This document shows, one piece after another, positions 16,571-25,904 of a stretch of 64,000 bases of DNA; position 1 is the stretch's first letter; every line of letters starts with the position of its first letter. Source of the DNA: Streptomyces sp. NBC_01283 (GTDB lineage Bacteria > Actinomycetota > Actinomycetes > Streptomycetales > Streptomycetaceae); assembly GCF_041435335.1 (NCBI RefSeq), contig NZ_CP108430.1:7846001-7910000 (forward strand). Direction: 5' to 3'. A program made the translations under genes and the position numbers. The notes under the pieces were generated by a model. The model saw nothing but the letters and a program-made list of their open reading frames with translations. It was not told the origin of the DNA and searched no databases.

Positions 16571-17662
16571 TCAACCGATGGCCGCCGCCCTGACGCACAG
16601 TACGTCGGGCAGGTGGGACGCCAACTCCCGCCAGCTGTCCCCGTCGTCCGCCGACGCGTACACCTCGCCGTTGCGATTGCCGAAGTAGATGCCCGCGGGA
16701 TCCTGGCCGTCGCTGCACATCGCGTCGCGCAGCACCGTGCCGTAGTGGTCGTCGGCCGGGAGGCCCGCGCTGAGCGGCTCCCAGCTCTTGCCCGCGTCGG
16801 ATGTGCGGTAGACGCGGCACCGGTGGTCGGCGGGGACGCGGTCCATGTCGGCGTTGATCGGGAAGACGTAGGCCGTGTCGGCGCGGTGCGGGTGGGCGAC
16901 GGCGGTGAAGCCGAAGTCGGAGGGCAGGCCCTCGCCGATGTCCGTCCAGTGCCCGCCCGAGTCGTCGCTGCGGAACACGCCCCAGTGGTTCTGCAGATAC
17001 AGGCGGTCCGGGTCGACGGCGTCCCGCGCGACCTTGTGCACGCACTGGCCGAACTCCGGGTTCGGGTCCGGCAGGAAGGCCGCGGAGACGCCGTTGTTCG
17101 ACGGCGCCCAGCTCCGGCCGCCGTCCAGGGTGCGGAAGACACCGGCGGTGGAGACGGCGACCGTCACCGCGTCGGGGTCGCGCGGGTCGGTCAGGATGGT
17201 GTGCAGGCCCTCGCCGCCGCCTCCCGGCACCCACCGGTCGCGCGTGGGGTGCTCCCAGAGCGGCCGCACGAGCTCGAAGGTCTCGCCCCGGTCCCGCGAC
17301 TTGTACAGGGCCGCCGGTTCGGTGCCCGCGTACACGACGTCCGGTTCGGCGGCGGCCGGGTGCAGTTGCCAGACCCGCTCCAGGGACGCCCCGGTGTCCT
17401 TCGGGAACTTGACGGCCGCCTCGGGCGGCTCCGTCCAGGTCTTGCCGAGGTCGTCGGAGTGGAAGACGGACGGGCCGAAATGGGAACTGTCGCCGCCCAC
17501 CAGGAGGCGGGGCGTACTGCCGCGGGTGTCGATGCCCACCGAATAGACGGCCTGGGCGTTGAAGTACGGGCCGTCGTCGAACCGCCAGGTGTTCGAGCCG
17601 CCGCGCCTGCGACCGATGAAGAGGCCTTTGCGGGTGCCTACGGTCAGGATGATCTCGGCCAT
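16571..17662 (-). CDS. BNR/Asp-box repeat beta-propeller protein (sialidase-like, unknown substrate)
   Basis: A 363-residue propeller with several Asp-box (BNR) repeats, for example HSDDLGKTWTEP, SRDRGETFELV, LDGGRSWAPS, RTSDAGKSWEPL and ASADDGDSW. There is no signal peptide, so it is cytoplasmic or exported by an unknown route. The fold is shared with sialidases, photosystem assembly factor Ycf48 and glycosyl hydrolases, but the Arg triad of sialidases is not evident, so enzymatic activity should not be assumed. The ATG at 17662 is fixed by a GGAGGTGG box. It stands 34 bases downstream of ung's upstream region on the same strand and could begin the ung transcript. Confidence 0.8.
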   Translation of the reverse strand: MAEIILTVGTRKGLFIGRRRGGSNTWRFDDGPYFNAQAVYSVGIDTRGSTPRLLVGGDSSHFGPSVFHSDDLGKTWTEPPEAAVKFPKDTGASLERVWQLHPAAAEPDVVYAGTEPAALYKSRDRGETFELVRPLWEHPTRDRWVPGGGGEGLHTILTDPRDPDAVTVAVSTAGVFRTLDGGRSWAPSNNGVSAAFLPDPNPEFGQCVHKVARDAVDPDRLYLQNHWGVFRSDDSGGHWTDIGEGLPSDFGFTAVAHPHRADTAYVFPINADMDRVPADHRCRVYRTSDAGKSWEPLSAGLPADDHYGTVLRDAMCSDGQDPAGIYFGNRNGEVYASADDGDSWRELASHLPDVLCVRAAAIG

Positions 17663-17769
17663 CACGGCCACCTCCGGGACGTCGTTGTCTCAGGTATGGC
17701 TCAGTCTGCACCCCGGCACTGACAGTCACCCCCGGACGCGGCGTTCCCGCAGGTCGGGCTGGGTGCGGC

Positions 17770-17800
17770 GGGTGTGCCGCAGGCCCCTCGCGGCACGCCC
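17770..17800 (-). terminator. Hairpin after the methyltransferase gene
   Basis: GGGTGTGCCGC (17770-17780) and GCGGCACGCCC (17790-17800) form an 11-bp stem with one non-Watson-Crick pair and a 9-nt loop. It begins four bases past the stop of the homocysteine methyltransferase gene, the last gene of the peptide-ABC operon, and probably ends that transcript. Confidence 0.55.
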
Positions 17801-17803
17801 GGG

Positions 17804-18700
17804 TCAGCCGTTGCCGGACAGCTCCGCAGCCACCCGCGCGATCATTTCCGGCCCCACCCGGCAGCATCCTCCGATCAGCCGCGCCCCCGCGTCCCGCCAG
17901 CCCGCGACCCGGCCCGCGGTGAAGTGGGCGGGGCCCCGCCACGCCCTGGCGGCCGCGTCCCACGTCTCGCCGCTGTTCGGGTACGCCACCACCGGCTTCC
18001 CCGTGATCCGCGCGGCCAGGCGCACCGCAGCGTCCGCGTCCTGGGGGTCGCAGCAGTTGACACCGACCGCGAGGATCTCCTCGGCGTCGGCGGCCAGCGC
18101 GAACGCCTCCGTCAAGGGCTGGCCCGCCCGCGTGTAGCCGCCGGAGACCGTGTACGAGAGCCAGGCGGGCACCCCCAAGCCGCGCACGGCCCGCAGCAGG
18201 GCCCGCGCCTCGTCCGTGTCCGGCACCGTCTCCAGGGCGAGCACGTCCGGCTCCGCGTCGGCCAGGACCTCCAGGCGCGGGCGGTGGAAACGTTCGAGCT
18301 CGGCCACCGTCAGGCCGTACCGGCCCCGGTACTCGGAGCCGTCCGCGAGCATCGCCCCGTACGGTCCCGCGGACGCGGCCACCCACACCTCGCGGCCCGC
18401 GTCCGCTCCCGCGTCGCGGGCCAGCTCCACGCTCAGGCGCAGCAGTTCGGCAGTGCTCAGCGCGTCGATGCCGTGCTGCGCGAAGCCCTCGAACGTCGCC
18501 TGATAGCTCCCCGTGGTGGCGATGTCGGCGCCTGCCTCGTAGTACGCGCGGTGCGCCGCCGCGATCGCCTCCGGCTCGTCGGCCAGCAGCCTCGCCGACC
18601 ACAGGGCATCGCTCAGGTCGTGCCCGGCGGCCTCCAGCTGGTTGGAGAGGCCGCCGTCGAGCACGAGCGGGCGCCGGGTCAGTGCTTCCGCGAGTTTCAC
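17804..18700 (-). CDS. mmuM: Homocysteine S-methyltransferase
   Basis: A 298-residue zinc enzyme that moves a methyl group from S-methylmethionine (or SAM) to homocysteine, giving methionine. The family signature is present: VLDGGLSNQLEAAGHDL at the start, GSYQATFEGF, ALETVPDTDEARAL, and the zinc cysteines in VGVNCCDP and LIGGCCRVGPEMI. The GTG at 18700 overlaps the stop of the upstream ATPase gene as GTGA, so it is translated as the last gene of the ABC operon. The longer frame beginning at 18742 lies within the ATPase gene. Coupling of MmuM to a peptide-type importer suggests import of a methionine derivative or of peptides; that is inference. Confidence 0.93.
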   Translation of the reverse strand: MKLAEALTRRPLVLDGGLSNQLEAAGHDLSDALWSARLLADEPEAIAAAHRAYYEAGADIATTGSYQATFEGFAQHGIDALSTAELLRLSVELARDAGADAGREVWVAASAGPYGAMLADGSEYRGRYGLTVAELERFHRPRLEVLADAEPDVLALETVPDTDEARALLRAVRGLGVPAWLSYTVSGGYTRAGQPLTEAFALAADAEEILAVGVNCCDPQDADAAVRLAARITGKPVVAYPNSGETWDAAARAWRGPAHFTAGRVAGWRDAGARLIGGCCRVGPEMIARVAAELSGNG

Positions 18701-20757
18701 ACTGCCGACGCTAGCCGAGGCGCGGACAGGGGGAAGTGACACGCGACCTGGTGTCCCGGGCCGTTCGGCGTGCTCACCCGCGGTTCCGTGGTGGCGCAGA
18801 CGTCCTGGGCCGCCGGGCAGCGGGTGCGGAAGCGGCAGCCCGACGGGGGCTTCGCCGCCGACGGCGTCTCGCCCTCCAGAGGAGCCCGGTCCAGGCCGTC
18901 CGCCGCCTGCGGGTCGGGCAGGTTGACCGTGTCCAGGAGCCCCCGCGTGTACGGGTGCAGTGGCTGGGCGTACACCTGCTCGGCGGGGCCCGACTCGACC
19001 AGCTTGCCCAGGTACATCACGCCGACGGTGTCCGCGAGGTGGCGCACCACCGCCAGGTCGTGCGAGATGAACAGATACGTCAGGCCGCGCTCCCGCTGCA
19101 GCTCCCGCATCAGGTTCAGGATCTGCGCCTGCACGGAGACGTCCAGCGCGGAGACCGGCTCGTCCGCGACCACCAGATCCGGGGAGAGCGTCAACGCCCG
19201 TGCCAGGCCCAGGCGTTGGCGCTGGCCGCCGGAGAACTCGTGCGGGTAGCGGTGCACGGCGCCGCGCGGCAGGCCGACCGCGTCCAGGAGCTCGGCGATC
19301 AGCTTCTCCTGGTCGGCGCGGCTGCCGACACCCTGGATGACGAGCGGCTCCCGCAGGATCTCGCCCACCCGCATCCGGGGGTCCATGGCGGCCGTGGAGT
19401 CCTGGAACATCAGCTGCACGCGCCGCCGGTGTGCCCGCCGCTCGGCCCGTGACATCCGCGCCGGGTCGTGCCCCTCGAACGTCACGTGCCCGGCGGTCGG
19501 CTCCTCCAGGCCCGCGACGATCCGCCCGAGGGTCGTCTTGCCGCAGCCGGACTCGCCGACCATGCCGAACGTCTCACCCTTGCGGACCGTCAGGGACACC
19601 CCGCCGACCGCGCTCACCGTGCCACGGCTGCGCGAGAAGGTACCGCCCTTGAGGGGGAACTCCTTGACCAGACAGTCGAGTTCGAGGAGCACGTCACCGG
19701 GTGCGCGCGGGGCGGGCACGGCCGGCGGGACCACGACCTCCTCCTCCGAGGCATGGTCCGGCACGGGGTGGAAGCAGGCGAACCGGTGCTCGCCGCCCCG
19801 CACTTCGTCGTCCGTGAGCGGCGGCTCCGTCGTACGGCACTCGTCCGTGGCGAAGGTGCAGCGCGGCGCGAAGCGGCATGCGGTCGGGCGCACCGCCAGG
19901 TTCGGCGGAAGGCCCGGGATCGTGTGCAGCGCGGTGCCGCTGTCCGCGGCCCGCTCGGGGAGCGAGGCGAACAGGGCCTCCGTGTAGCGGTGCCGGGGTC
20001 TTGCGAACAGGCCGCGCACATCGGCCTGTTCGGCGACCTTGCCCGCGTACATCACCGCGACCCGGTCGACCCGGTTGGCGATGACGCCCAGGTCGTGCGT
20101 GACCAGGATCATCGCCATGCCGAGGCGTTCGCGCAGGCCGTCGATCAGCTCCAGGATCTGGTGCTGGGTCGTCACGTCGAGGGCGGTGGTCGGCTCGTCC
20201 GCGATGAGCAGTCTCGGCTCGCAGACCAGCGCCATGGCGATCGCCACGCGCTGGCGCATGCCGCCCGACAGCTGGTGCGGATAGGCCTTCATGCGCTCCG
20301 CGGGCTGCGGCATGCCGACCAGGCGCAGCATCTCCTCGGCCCGTGCCCACGCCTCTTTCCTGCTGAGCTCGGGGCGGTGCAGGATCAGCGGCTCGGCCAC
20401 CTGCGCCCCGATCGTCATCGTCGGGTTCAGCGAGGTGAGCGGGTCCTGGAAGACCATGCCGATGGTGTTGCCCCGTACGTCCTGGAGGACAGGCGCGGGT
20501 GCCGCGGCCAGGTCCCGGCCGTCGAACAGGACGCGCCCGCCGGTGACTTCGCCGCCGGGCGGCAGCAGTCCGAGGACGCTGAGCGCGGTCATCGTCTTGC
20601 CGCAGCCCGACTCGCCCACGATGCCCAGGGCCTCGCCCGGGGCGAGTTCGAGGGAGATGCCGTCCAGGGCGTGGACGGTGCGCTCGCGCGAGGTGATGTC
20701 GACCCGCAGATCGTCGATCTTGAGCAGGGGCTCGGTCTTGAGCAGAGGCTCGGTCAT
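18697..20757 (-). CDS. Fused two-domain dipeptide/oligopeptide ABC ATPase (OppD-OppF type)
   Basis: A 686-residue protein that fuses the two ATPases of an Opp/Dpp importer. Domain 1 (about 10-330): Walker A GIVGESGCGKT, signature LSGGMRQRVAIAMAL, Walker B LLIADEPTTALD, and an oligopeptide C-terminal domain with C-x5-C (CRFAPRCTFATDEC). Domain 2 (about 350-680): GMVGESGCGKTTLGR, FSGGQRQRLGLARAL, LVVADEPVSALD and CRFRTRCPAAQDVC. It powers import through the adjacent permeases. The first 13 residues contain TEPLLK twice in tandem. Its stop overlaps the methyltransferase start. Fusion of OppD and OppF is known in actinobacteria. Confidence 0.95.
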   Translation of the reverse strand: MTEPLLKTEPLLKIDDLRVDITSRERTVHALDGISLELAPGEALGIVGESGCGKTMTALSVLGLLPPGGEVTGGRVLFDGRDLAAAPAPVLQDVRGNTIGMVFQDPLTSLNPTMTIGAQVAEPLILHRPELSRKEAWARAEEMLRLVGMPQPAERMKAYPHQLSGGMRQRVAIAMALVCEPRLLIADEPTTALDVTTQHQILELIDGLRERLGMAMILVTHDLGVIANRVDRVAVMYAGKVAEQADVRGLFARPRHRYTEALFASLPERAADSGTALHTIPGLPPNLAVRPTACRFAPRCTFATDECRTTEPPLTDDEVRGGEHRFACFHPVPDHASEEEVVVPPAVPAPRAPGDVLLELDCLVKEFPLKGGTFSRSRGTVSAVGGVSLTVRKGETFGMVGESGCGKTTLGRIVAGLEEPTAGHVTFEGHDPARMSRAERRAHRRRVQLMFQDSTAAMDPRMRVGEILREPLVIQGVGSRADQEKLIAELLDAVGLPRGAVHRYPHEFSGGQRQRLGLARALTLSPDLVVADEPVSALDVSVQAQILNLMRELQRERGLTYLFISHDLAVVRHLADTVGVMYLGKLVESGPAEQVYAQPLHPYTRGLLDTVNLPDPQAADGLDRAPLEGETPSAAKPPSGCRFRTRCPAAQDVCATTEPRVSTPNGPGHQVACHFPLSAPRLASAV
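20719..20754 (-). repeat. 18-nt tandem repeat at the N terminus of the fused ATPase
   Basis: Codons 2-7 and 8-13 both encode TEPLLK; the two 18-nt copies differ at one base. This looks like a recent in-frame duplication, adding six residues before the first ATPase domain. It has no obvious functional cost. Confidence 0.75.
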
Positions 20758-20772
20758 CTTGTCGGTTCTCCC

Positions 20773-21687
20773 TTACTTCCGCAGCCGTACTTCGAACGCG
20801 TCCCGCAGCCCGTCACCGATGAAGTTGAACGCGGCGACGACCAGGACGATCGCGATGCCCGGCGGGAAGATCAGCCACCAGTAGCCGTTCTGGGTGTAGG
20901 TGATGCCGGCCGAGAGCATCGACCCCCAGTCGGCCGACGGCGGCGGGATGCTCAGGCCCAGGAAGGCCAGATAGCTGACGTAGAGGATGGCGTCGGCGAT
21001 CTGGAAGGTGCAGTTGACGATGATCGTGCCGATCGCGTTCGGCACGATGTGCTTGAACACGGCCCGCGCGCCGCCGCCGCCCATCATCCGCATCGCCTGT
21101 ACGTACTCGCGGTCGCGCAGCGAGAGCGCTTCGCCGCGCACCAGGCGGGCGGGGGAGAGCCAGGCGACCGACGCGATGATCACGATGAGGACGCCCTTGC
21201 TGGGCGTGATGATCGCGGCGACCACGACGAGCAGGAACATCGCGGGGATGGCGAGCGCGGCGTCCGTGATCCGCATCATGGCCGCGTCCACCCAACCGCC
21301 GAAGTAGCCCGCGACGGCGCCGTACACCGTCCCGAAGAGCGTGGCCAACAGGCCTGCCGCCAGGCCGATTTCGAGGGACGTCTGTCCGGCGACCATCAGC
21401 CGGCCGACCATGTCGTAGCCGAGGTCGGTGGTGCCCAGGAGGTGGCCGGAGCTGCCCGGTGCGAGGTTCGCCCGGGACAGGTCGGTGTGCGTCTGCTCGG
21501 TGGAGTACAGGAGCGGCCCGAGGTAGCTGAAGGCAAGGAGCAGGACCAGGACCACCACGCCGGTCAGGGCGAGCTTGTTGCCGGTGAAGACCTGGAGCGT
21601 GCGGCGGGCGAGGGAGGGCGTGGCCTGGGCCGCCGCCTCGTTGCCCGGAGCGGCGTCCGGGCTGACAGGTGCGGTCGCGGTACTCAT
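20773..21687 (-). CDS. Peptide ABC transporter permease (DppC/OppC type)
   Basis: A 304-residue permease with an N-terminal TM helix (LALTGVVVLVLLLAFSYLG), the OppC_N region and a BPD_transp_1 domain with about five helices. The EAA loop that docks on the ATPase is GEALSLRDREYVQAMRMMGGG. It ends FNFIGDGLRDAFEVRLRK, the classic DppC tail. The start overlaps the stop of the DppB gene (ATGA) and the ATPase begins 15 bases after its TAA stop. Together with DppB it forms the channel for peptides or a similar solute. Confidence 0.95.
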   Translation of the reverse strand: MSTATAPVSPDAAPGNEAAAQATPSLARRTLQVFTGNKLALTGVVVLVLLLAFSYLGPLLYSTEQTHTDLSRANLAPGSSGHLLGTTDLGYDMVGRLMVAGQTSLEIGLAAGLLATLFGTVYGAVAGYFGGWVDAAMMRITDAALAIPAMFLLVVVAAIITPSKGVLIVIIASVAWLSPARLVRGEALSLRDREYVQAMRMMGGGGARAVFKHIVPNAIGTIIVNCTFQIADAILYVSYLAFLGLSIPPPSADWGSMLSAGITYTQNGYWWLIFPPGIAIVLVVAAFNFIGDGLRDAFEVRLRK

Positions 21688-22634
21688 GCCACGCTCCGGA
21701 TCCGGGGGTCGAGGACGGCGTACAGGATGTCGGTGAGCAGCGAGCCGACGACGGTGGCGATGCCGACGACGAGCGTCACGCCGAGCAGCACCGGGAAGTC
21801 GGAGCCCTGCGCCGCGTTCCAGAACAGCAGCCCCATACCGGGGTAGTTGAACATCGACTCGACGACGAGCGCACCGCTGAACAGCGTCGGCAGATACAGG
21901 CCGAGCAGTGTGGCGAGCGGGATCAGGGCGTTGCGCAGGACGTGCCGGACCATGATCCGGCGGCTCGACTGGCCCTTGGCCATCGCCGTACGGACGTATT
22001 CCTCGGTGAGGTTGTCGAGGACCGCGGAGCGCATGTAGCGGCTGAACATCGCCACGATGCCGAACGCCATGGTGACGACGGGAAGCACCAACCCAGTGAA
22101 GTCGCCCAGGAGTTCGCCGACGCTCTCGCCCTGGGGTGCCTCTGCCGGGAGGATCGGCATCACCTGCGCGAACAGGATGATCATGATGAGACCGAGGAAG
22201 AACACCGGCGTCGCGTACAGGAGGAAGGCGATGCCCGTCATCGCGTAGTCCGACGCCTTGCCGCGGCGCACGGCCTGCAGCAGGCCGAGCGGGACGGCGA
22301 TGACCACGGCGAGCGCGGTGGAAAGGACCGTCAGGAGCAGGGTCTTCGGCAGCCGCTGCTTGAGCAGGTCGAAGACCGGGGAGTTGAGCTTGAAGGACTC
22401 GCCGAGGTCGCCGGTGAACAGCCGCTTCAGGTACATCACGTACTGCGCGGGCAGGGAACGGTCGTATCCCTGCTGGTGGTTGAAGGTCTCGATCTGCTGC
22501 GGGGTGCCCTTCGGGCCGAGGATGGCGCGCGCGGGGCCGCCGGGCAGCATGTGCAGCAGCGTGAAGACGATGATCGAGACCAGGAACAGCACGACCAGCG
22601 CCTGAAGGAAGCGCTTGACCAGAAAGCCGGTCAC
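21684..22634 (-). CDS. Peptide ABC transporter permease (DppB/OppB type)
   Basis: A 316-residue permease. It starts FLVKRFLQALVVLFLVSIIVFTLLHMLPG, the usual DppB opening with the LPGG motif, followed by six TM segments and the EAA loop EEYVRTAMAKGQSSRRIMVRHVLRNAL. The end YAVLDPRIRSVA is the family tail. The GTG at 22634 overlaps the stop of the binding-protein gene (GTGA); the longer frame from 22760 lies inside that gene. It is the second gene of the importer operon. Confidence 0.95.
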   Translation of the reverse strand: MTGFLVKRFLQALVVLFLVSIIVFTLLHMLPGGPARAILGPKGTPQQIETFNHQQGYDRSLPAQYVMYLKRLFTGDLGESFKLNSPVFDLLKQRLPKTLLLTVLSTALAVVIAVPLGLLQAVRRGKASDYAMTGIAFLLYATPVFFLGLIMIILFAQVMPILPAEAPQGESVGELLGDFTGLVLPVVTMAFGIVAMFSRYMRSAVLDNLTEEYVRTAMAKGQSSRRIMVRHVLRNALIPLATLLGLYLPTLFSGALVVESMFNYPGMGLLFWNAAQGSDFPVLLGVTLVVGIATVVGSLLTDILYAVLDPRIRSVA

Positions 22635-24502
22635 TTGTCGGCTCCCTTCTTCTTGACGTAGTACCAGTCCTGCGGCGCGAAGGTGACCGTCGGGTTCTGG
22701 CTGATGCCCCGCAAGTCGTTGCGGATCACGGAGACCTGGTAGGCGGGGTTGGGCATCCACATCACCGGCAGCTGCTCGGCCAGGTACTCGCCGTACTCGT
22801 GCACGGCCTTCATGTCGGGGGAGTACTGCACGCCGCGGATGATCCGGTCGGCCCTCTTGTCGCTGTAGTTCCCGAAGTTGGCCGAAGCGCCGGTGGAGAA
22901 GAGCTGCTCACCGCTCGGGTTGAGCGGGTAGTACCAGCTGCCGGCCGTGCCGAAGAACGACATGTCCCAGTCGCAGCCGGGGTCCTTCGCCGTGCAGGGG
23001 ACGGAGTTGCCGAGCACCGAGTTCAGCGGTTGCTGGCGCACGGTCAGGTCGATCCCGGCCTTGGAGAGCGAGGACTTGAGCTCCTGCATCATGTTCGTGG
23101 TCTCGGTGGATCCGGACTGGGAGAGCAGGGTGAGTTCGAGCGGGGCGTTCCCCGCGATGCCCTTGCCGCACTCGTCGGCGTCCGTCCCCGGGCGTACGCA
23201 GCGGGCGGTGCCGTCCTCGGTCCGCCAGCCGTGCGCGGTGAGGAGCCGCCGGGCCTCGCGCACGTCGAACGGGTACTGGTTCTTCTCCATCGCCCTGGAC
23301 AGGTACTGGCTCTTCGGCGTCACCGGCACCGGACCGAGCGTCGGCGTCGCGCTGCCCTGCCAGATGACGTCGCTCATCGCCTTCTGGTCGACGAGATGCT
23401 GCATCGCCCGGCGGATGTAGAGCTGGTCCATCATCGGGCCCGCGTGCGTGGAGTTGAAGTTGTAGACGATGTACGTCGCCGCCCAGCCCTCCCACGGATC
23501 GACACGGTAGCCCTTCTCCTGGAACTTCTCCTTCTGCGCCACCACCGACGGCGGGATGTAGCCGTAGTCGACGCCCCCCGAACGCAGGACGTTGTACTCG
23601 GAGTCGGCGGTGGTGAAGGGCTTGAAGACGACCTTGTCGAGGTGCGGACGCTGCGACTTCGGGCCGGTGTACTTCTCGTTGGGCACGATGGTGACCTGGC
23701 CGCTGTCGCGCCAGCCCGCCAGCTTCCAGGGCCCGTTGACCGTCTTCCACAGCGGGTCGGAGCCGTACGATCCAAGGCTCTTGGCGTGCCGCGTGAGCCG
23801 CGCGAAGACGGTCTTGGCGCCGTCCTTCGTGCGGTCCCAGTCGCCGATCTTTCCGCCCTCGGTCTTGGCGTCCCAGGCGTGCTGGGGCAGGGCCCGCATC
23901 AGCGTGAGCTGGTTGGCGGTGAACCAGTCCGGGTTGTACGCGCGGCTCAGGTGCAGGCGCACGGTGTGGTCGTCGACGGCCTCGAACCGCTTGACGTTGT
24001 CGGGCATCGTGCCGACCGAGTAGTTGCCCCAGCTCGTCCTGTTGGCCTTGACGAGGTTGAACCAGAACTCGATGTCGCGTGAGGTGACCGGCTCTCCGTC
24101 GGACCACTTCACGCCCTCGCGCAGCGGCACGGTCACCGTCTTGTTGGCGTCGCTGAACTTCGGCTCCCGGCCCAGCGTGCTCGGGCCGTGCGTGGTCAGC
24201 TCGCCCTTCTCCTGCACGGCGTCGTACACCGGCATGAAGAGCAGCGACTGGATCCCGTAGTTGTACGAGGCGCCGTAACCGGGGGCGCCGATCGGGAAGA
24301 TCCAGTTCGGTGTCGCGGCGGGCGGCAGGGCCATCGTGGCGGTGCCGCCCTCGACCGGAGTGCCGCCGGTGGGACCCATGTCGACGCGGCCGCCCTCCTG
24401 CGTGCAGCCGGTCACTGCCGTGAGGGCGAGCGCGGCAACGGTTGCCGCCGCCGCTATGAGCGCGCGGCGCCGAGCGCGGGGACGTGATCGCCTAGAGCGC
24501 AT
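22631..24502 (-). CDS. Peptide ABC transporter substrate-binding lipoprotein (SBP_bac_5)
   Basis: A 623-residue extracellular lipoprotein. It has an Arg-rich N terminus, a hydrophobic stretch (LIAAAATVAALALTAV) and a lipobox VTGC, so Cys is lipidated and the mature protein anchored on the outside of the membrane. The body is family 5: VPLREGVKWSDGEPVTSRDIEFWF, YVNFNSTH-type VYNFNSTHAGP and RRAMQHLVDQKAM. It captures peptides or an oligopeptide-like solute for DppBC. The ATG at 24502 follows GGAGG at nine bases. A good sigma-70-type promoter lies about 60 bases upstream, and the ROK regulator is divergent. Confidence 0.94.
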   Translation of the reverse strand: MRSRRSRPRARRRALIAAAATVAALALTAVTGCTQEGGRVDMGPTGGTPVEGGTATMALPPAATPNWIFPIGAPGYGASYNYGIQSLLFMPVYDAVQEKGELTTHGPSTLGREPKFSDANKTVTVPLREGVKWSDGEPVTSRDIEFWFNLVKANRTSWGNYSVGTMPDNVKRFEAVDDHTVRLHLSRAYNPDWFTANQLTLMRALPQHAWDAKTEGGKIGDWDRTKDGAKTVFARLTRHAKSLGSYGSDPLWKTVNGPWKLAGWRDSGQVTIVPNEKYTGPKSQRPHLDKVVFKPFTTADSEYNVLRSGGVDYGYIPPSVVAQKEKFQEKGYRVDPWEGWAATYIVYNFNSTHAGPMMDQLYIRRAMQHLVDQKAMSDVIWQGSATPTLGPVPVTPKSQYLSRAMEKNQYPFDVREARRLLTAHGWRTEDGTARCVRPGTDADECGKGIAGNAPLELTLLSQSGSTETTNMMQELKSSLSKAGIDLTVRQQPLNSVLGNSVPCTAKDPGCDWDMSFFGTAGSWYYPLNPSGEQLFSTGASANFGNYSDKRADRIIRGVQYSPDMKAVHEYGEYLAEQLPVMWMPNPAYQVSVIRNDLRGISQNPTVTFAPQDWYYVKKKGADK

Positions 24503-24564
24503 GGCGAAGGGCCTCCAAGGATGCGAGAGCCGGACCGTGCCGGAGATCGGCGGGCGGCGCCTGA

Positions 24565-24594
24565 ACGCTAGATCTGGCGACAAAATCAAGTCAA
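24565..24594 (-). promoter_or_regulatory. Sigma-70/HrdB-type promoter of the peptide ABC operon
   Basis: On the minus strand, TTGACT (24594-24589) is followed after 18 bases by TAGCGT (24570-24565). Both hexamers fit the Streptomyces HrdB consensus. The likely start of transcription is near 24558, about 55 bases before the binding-protein ATG. The promoter lies in the 157-bp gap shared with the ROK regulator, so that regulator probably acts here. Confidence 0.75.
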
Positions 24595-24659
24595 GAGCTT
24601 CGTTCGGCAAGAAGTCTCAAAATTGGGAGGGTCTGGCCAACTTGGTTTGAAGGGACTTA

Positions 24660-25904
24660 GTGTTCGTCCCGATGTCGAAAGAACTGATCGAAGCAACTGG
24701 GGGCGGCATGGCCGGAACACCGCACGGCGAACCGGGGTCGGCCCAGCACATCCTGCAGCTGGTTTCTTCGGGCGCCGCCTCCTCGCGGGCCGATCTCGTA
24801 CGGGAGCTGGGGCTCGCCCCCTCCACGGTGTCGCTGCGGGTGCAGGAACTCGTCGCCGCCGGCGTGCTCACGGAATCCGGCGAGGGAGCGTCACGCGGTG
24901 GCCGCCGCCCCCGCCTCCTGCGCGTCCACGCACAGGGCGGCGTCGCCCTCGCCGCCGACCTCGGCAGCCACCACGCGCGCATCGGCGTCGTCGACCTCGG
25001 CGGCACCGTCCTGGACGCCGTCGACCTGCCGCACGACATCACCGCGGGGCCCGAGTCAGCCGTCGACTGGCTCTGCGGGCAGGTCGCCGAACTGGGCGCC
25101 CGGCAGCGCGAGTCGGGCCGCACCGTACGCGCCCTGGGTGTCGCCTTTCCCGGCCCCGTGCAGCCCGCCGAGGGCCGCGTCCTGAGCCCGTCCCGCATGC
25201 CCGGCTGGCACCGCTACCCGCTGCGCGACGTCCTCGCCGAACGCCTCGGCATCCCCGTCACCGTCGACAACGACGCCACGATGATGGCCGTCGGCGAACA
25301 CCGCACCGCACGCCCCGGACTCGACCACATGGTCGTCGTCAAGGCGGGCCGCGGCATCGGCAGTGGTGTCATCGTGGCGGGCCGCCCGCACGACGGCGCG
25401 GGCGGCTCCGCGGGCGACATCAGCCACGTGCGCATCGAGGCGGCGGGCGACCGCCCGTGCAGCTGCGGCAACATCGGCTGCCTGGAGACCGTGGCGAGCG
25501 GCGCCGCGCTCATCCGCGAACTCGCTCAGCAGGGCGTAGAGGTGGCGGACACCACCGAGCTCCTGCGGCTCGTCGCCGACGGCGACCCGCAGGCCACCAC
25601 CCTGGTCCGCACGGCGGGACGGCACATCGGCACGGTCCTCTCCGTCGTCGTGAACTTCTTCAACCCCCAGGCCGTCGCCCTCGGCGGCGTACTCGCCACC
25701 GCCGAACCGCTCGTCGCCGCCGTACGCGGTGTCCTCTACGAGCGCTGCCTGCCCCTGGCCACCGCGGACCTGGAGATCACCACCACCGTGACGGGCCGCG
25801 ACGCCGGCCTCCTCGGCGCCGGACTCACCGCCCTGCGCCAGAACCTGCCGACCACCCCGGCCCCACAGGACCCGTCGTCCCAGGAAGAGAGCGTCCAAGC
25901 ATGA
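24660..25904 (+). CDS. ROK-family transcriptional regulator
   Basis: A 414-residue repressor of the NagC/XylR type. The N-terminal winged helix is HILQLVSSGAASSRADLVRELGLAPSTVSLRVQELVAAG. The ROK kinase-like body has VALAADLGSHHARIGVVDLGG, FPGPV, VDNDATMMAVGEH and the zinc motif CSCGNIGCLE. Such proteins bind a sugar or sugar phosphate. The GTG at 24660 follows AAGGGA; ATGs at 24672 and 24708 are alternatives. The stop overlaps the M81 gene (ATGA), and the divergent ABC operon shares its promoter region. It likely controls both. A sugar effector for a peptide-type importer hints at a glycosylated or amino-sugar substrate. Confidence 0.9.
   Translation: MFVPMSKELIEATGGGMAGTPHGEPGSAQHILQLVSSGAASSRADLVRELGLAPSTVSLRVQELVAAGVLTESGEGASRGGRRPRLLRVHAQGGVALAADLGSHHARIGVVDLGGTVLDAVDLPHDITAGPESAVDWLCGQVAELGARQRESGRTVRALGVAFPGPVQPAEGRVLSPSRMPGWHRYPLRDVLAERLGIPVTVDNDATMMAVGEHRTARPGLDHMVVVKAGRGIGSGVIVAGRPHDGAGGSAGDISHVRIEAAGDRPCSCGNIGCLETVASGAALIRELAQQGVEVADTTELLRLVADGDPQATTLVRTAGRHIGTVLSVVVNFFNPQAVALGGVLATAEPLVAAVRGVLYERCLPLATADLEITTTVTGRDAGLLGAGLTALRQNLPTTPAPQDPSSQEESVQA

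Noticed and set aside
18708..18713. TAGCGT seven bases before the mmuM GTG as a leaderless promoter
   Set aside because: The spacing would fit, but the GTG overlaps the stop of the fused ATPase gene (GTGA) and there is no -35 at the right place. Translation coupling within the operon explains the start better.
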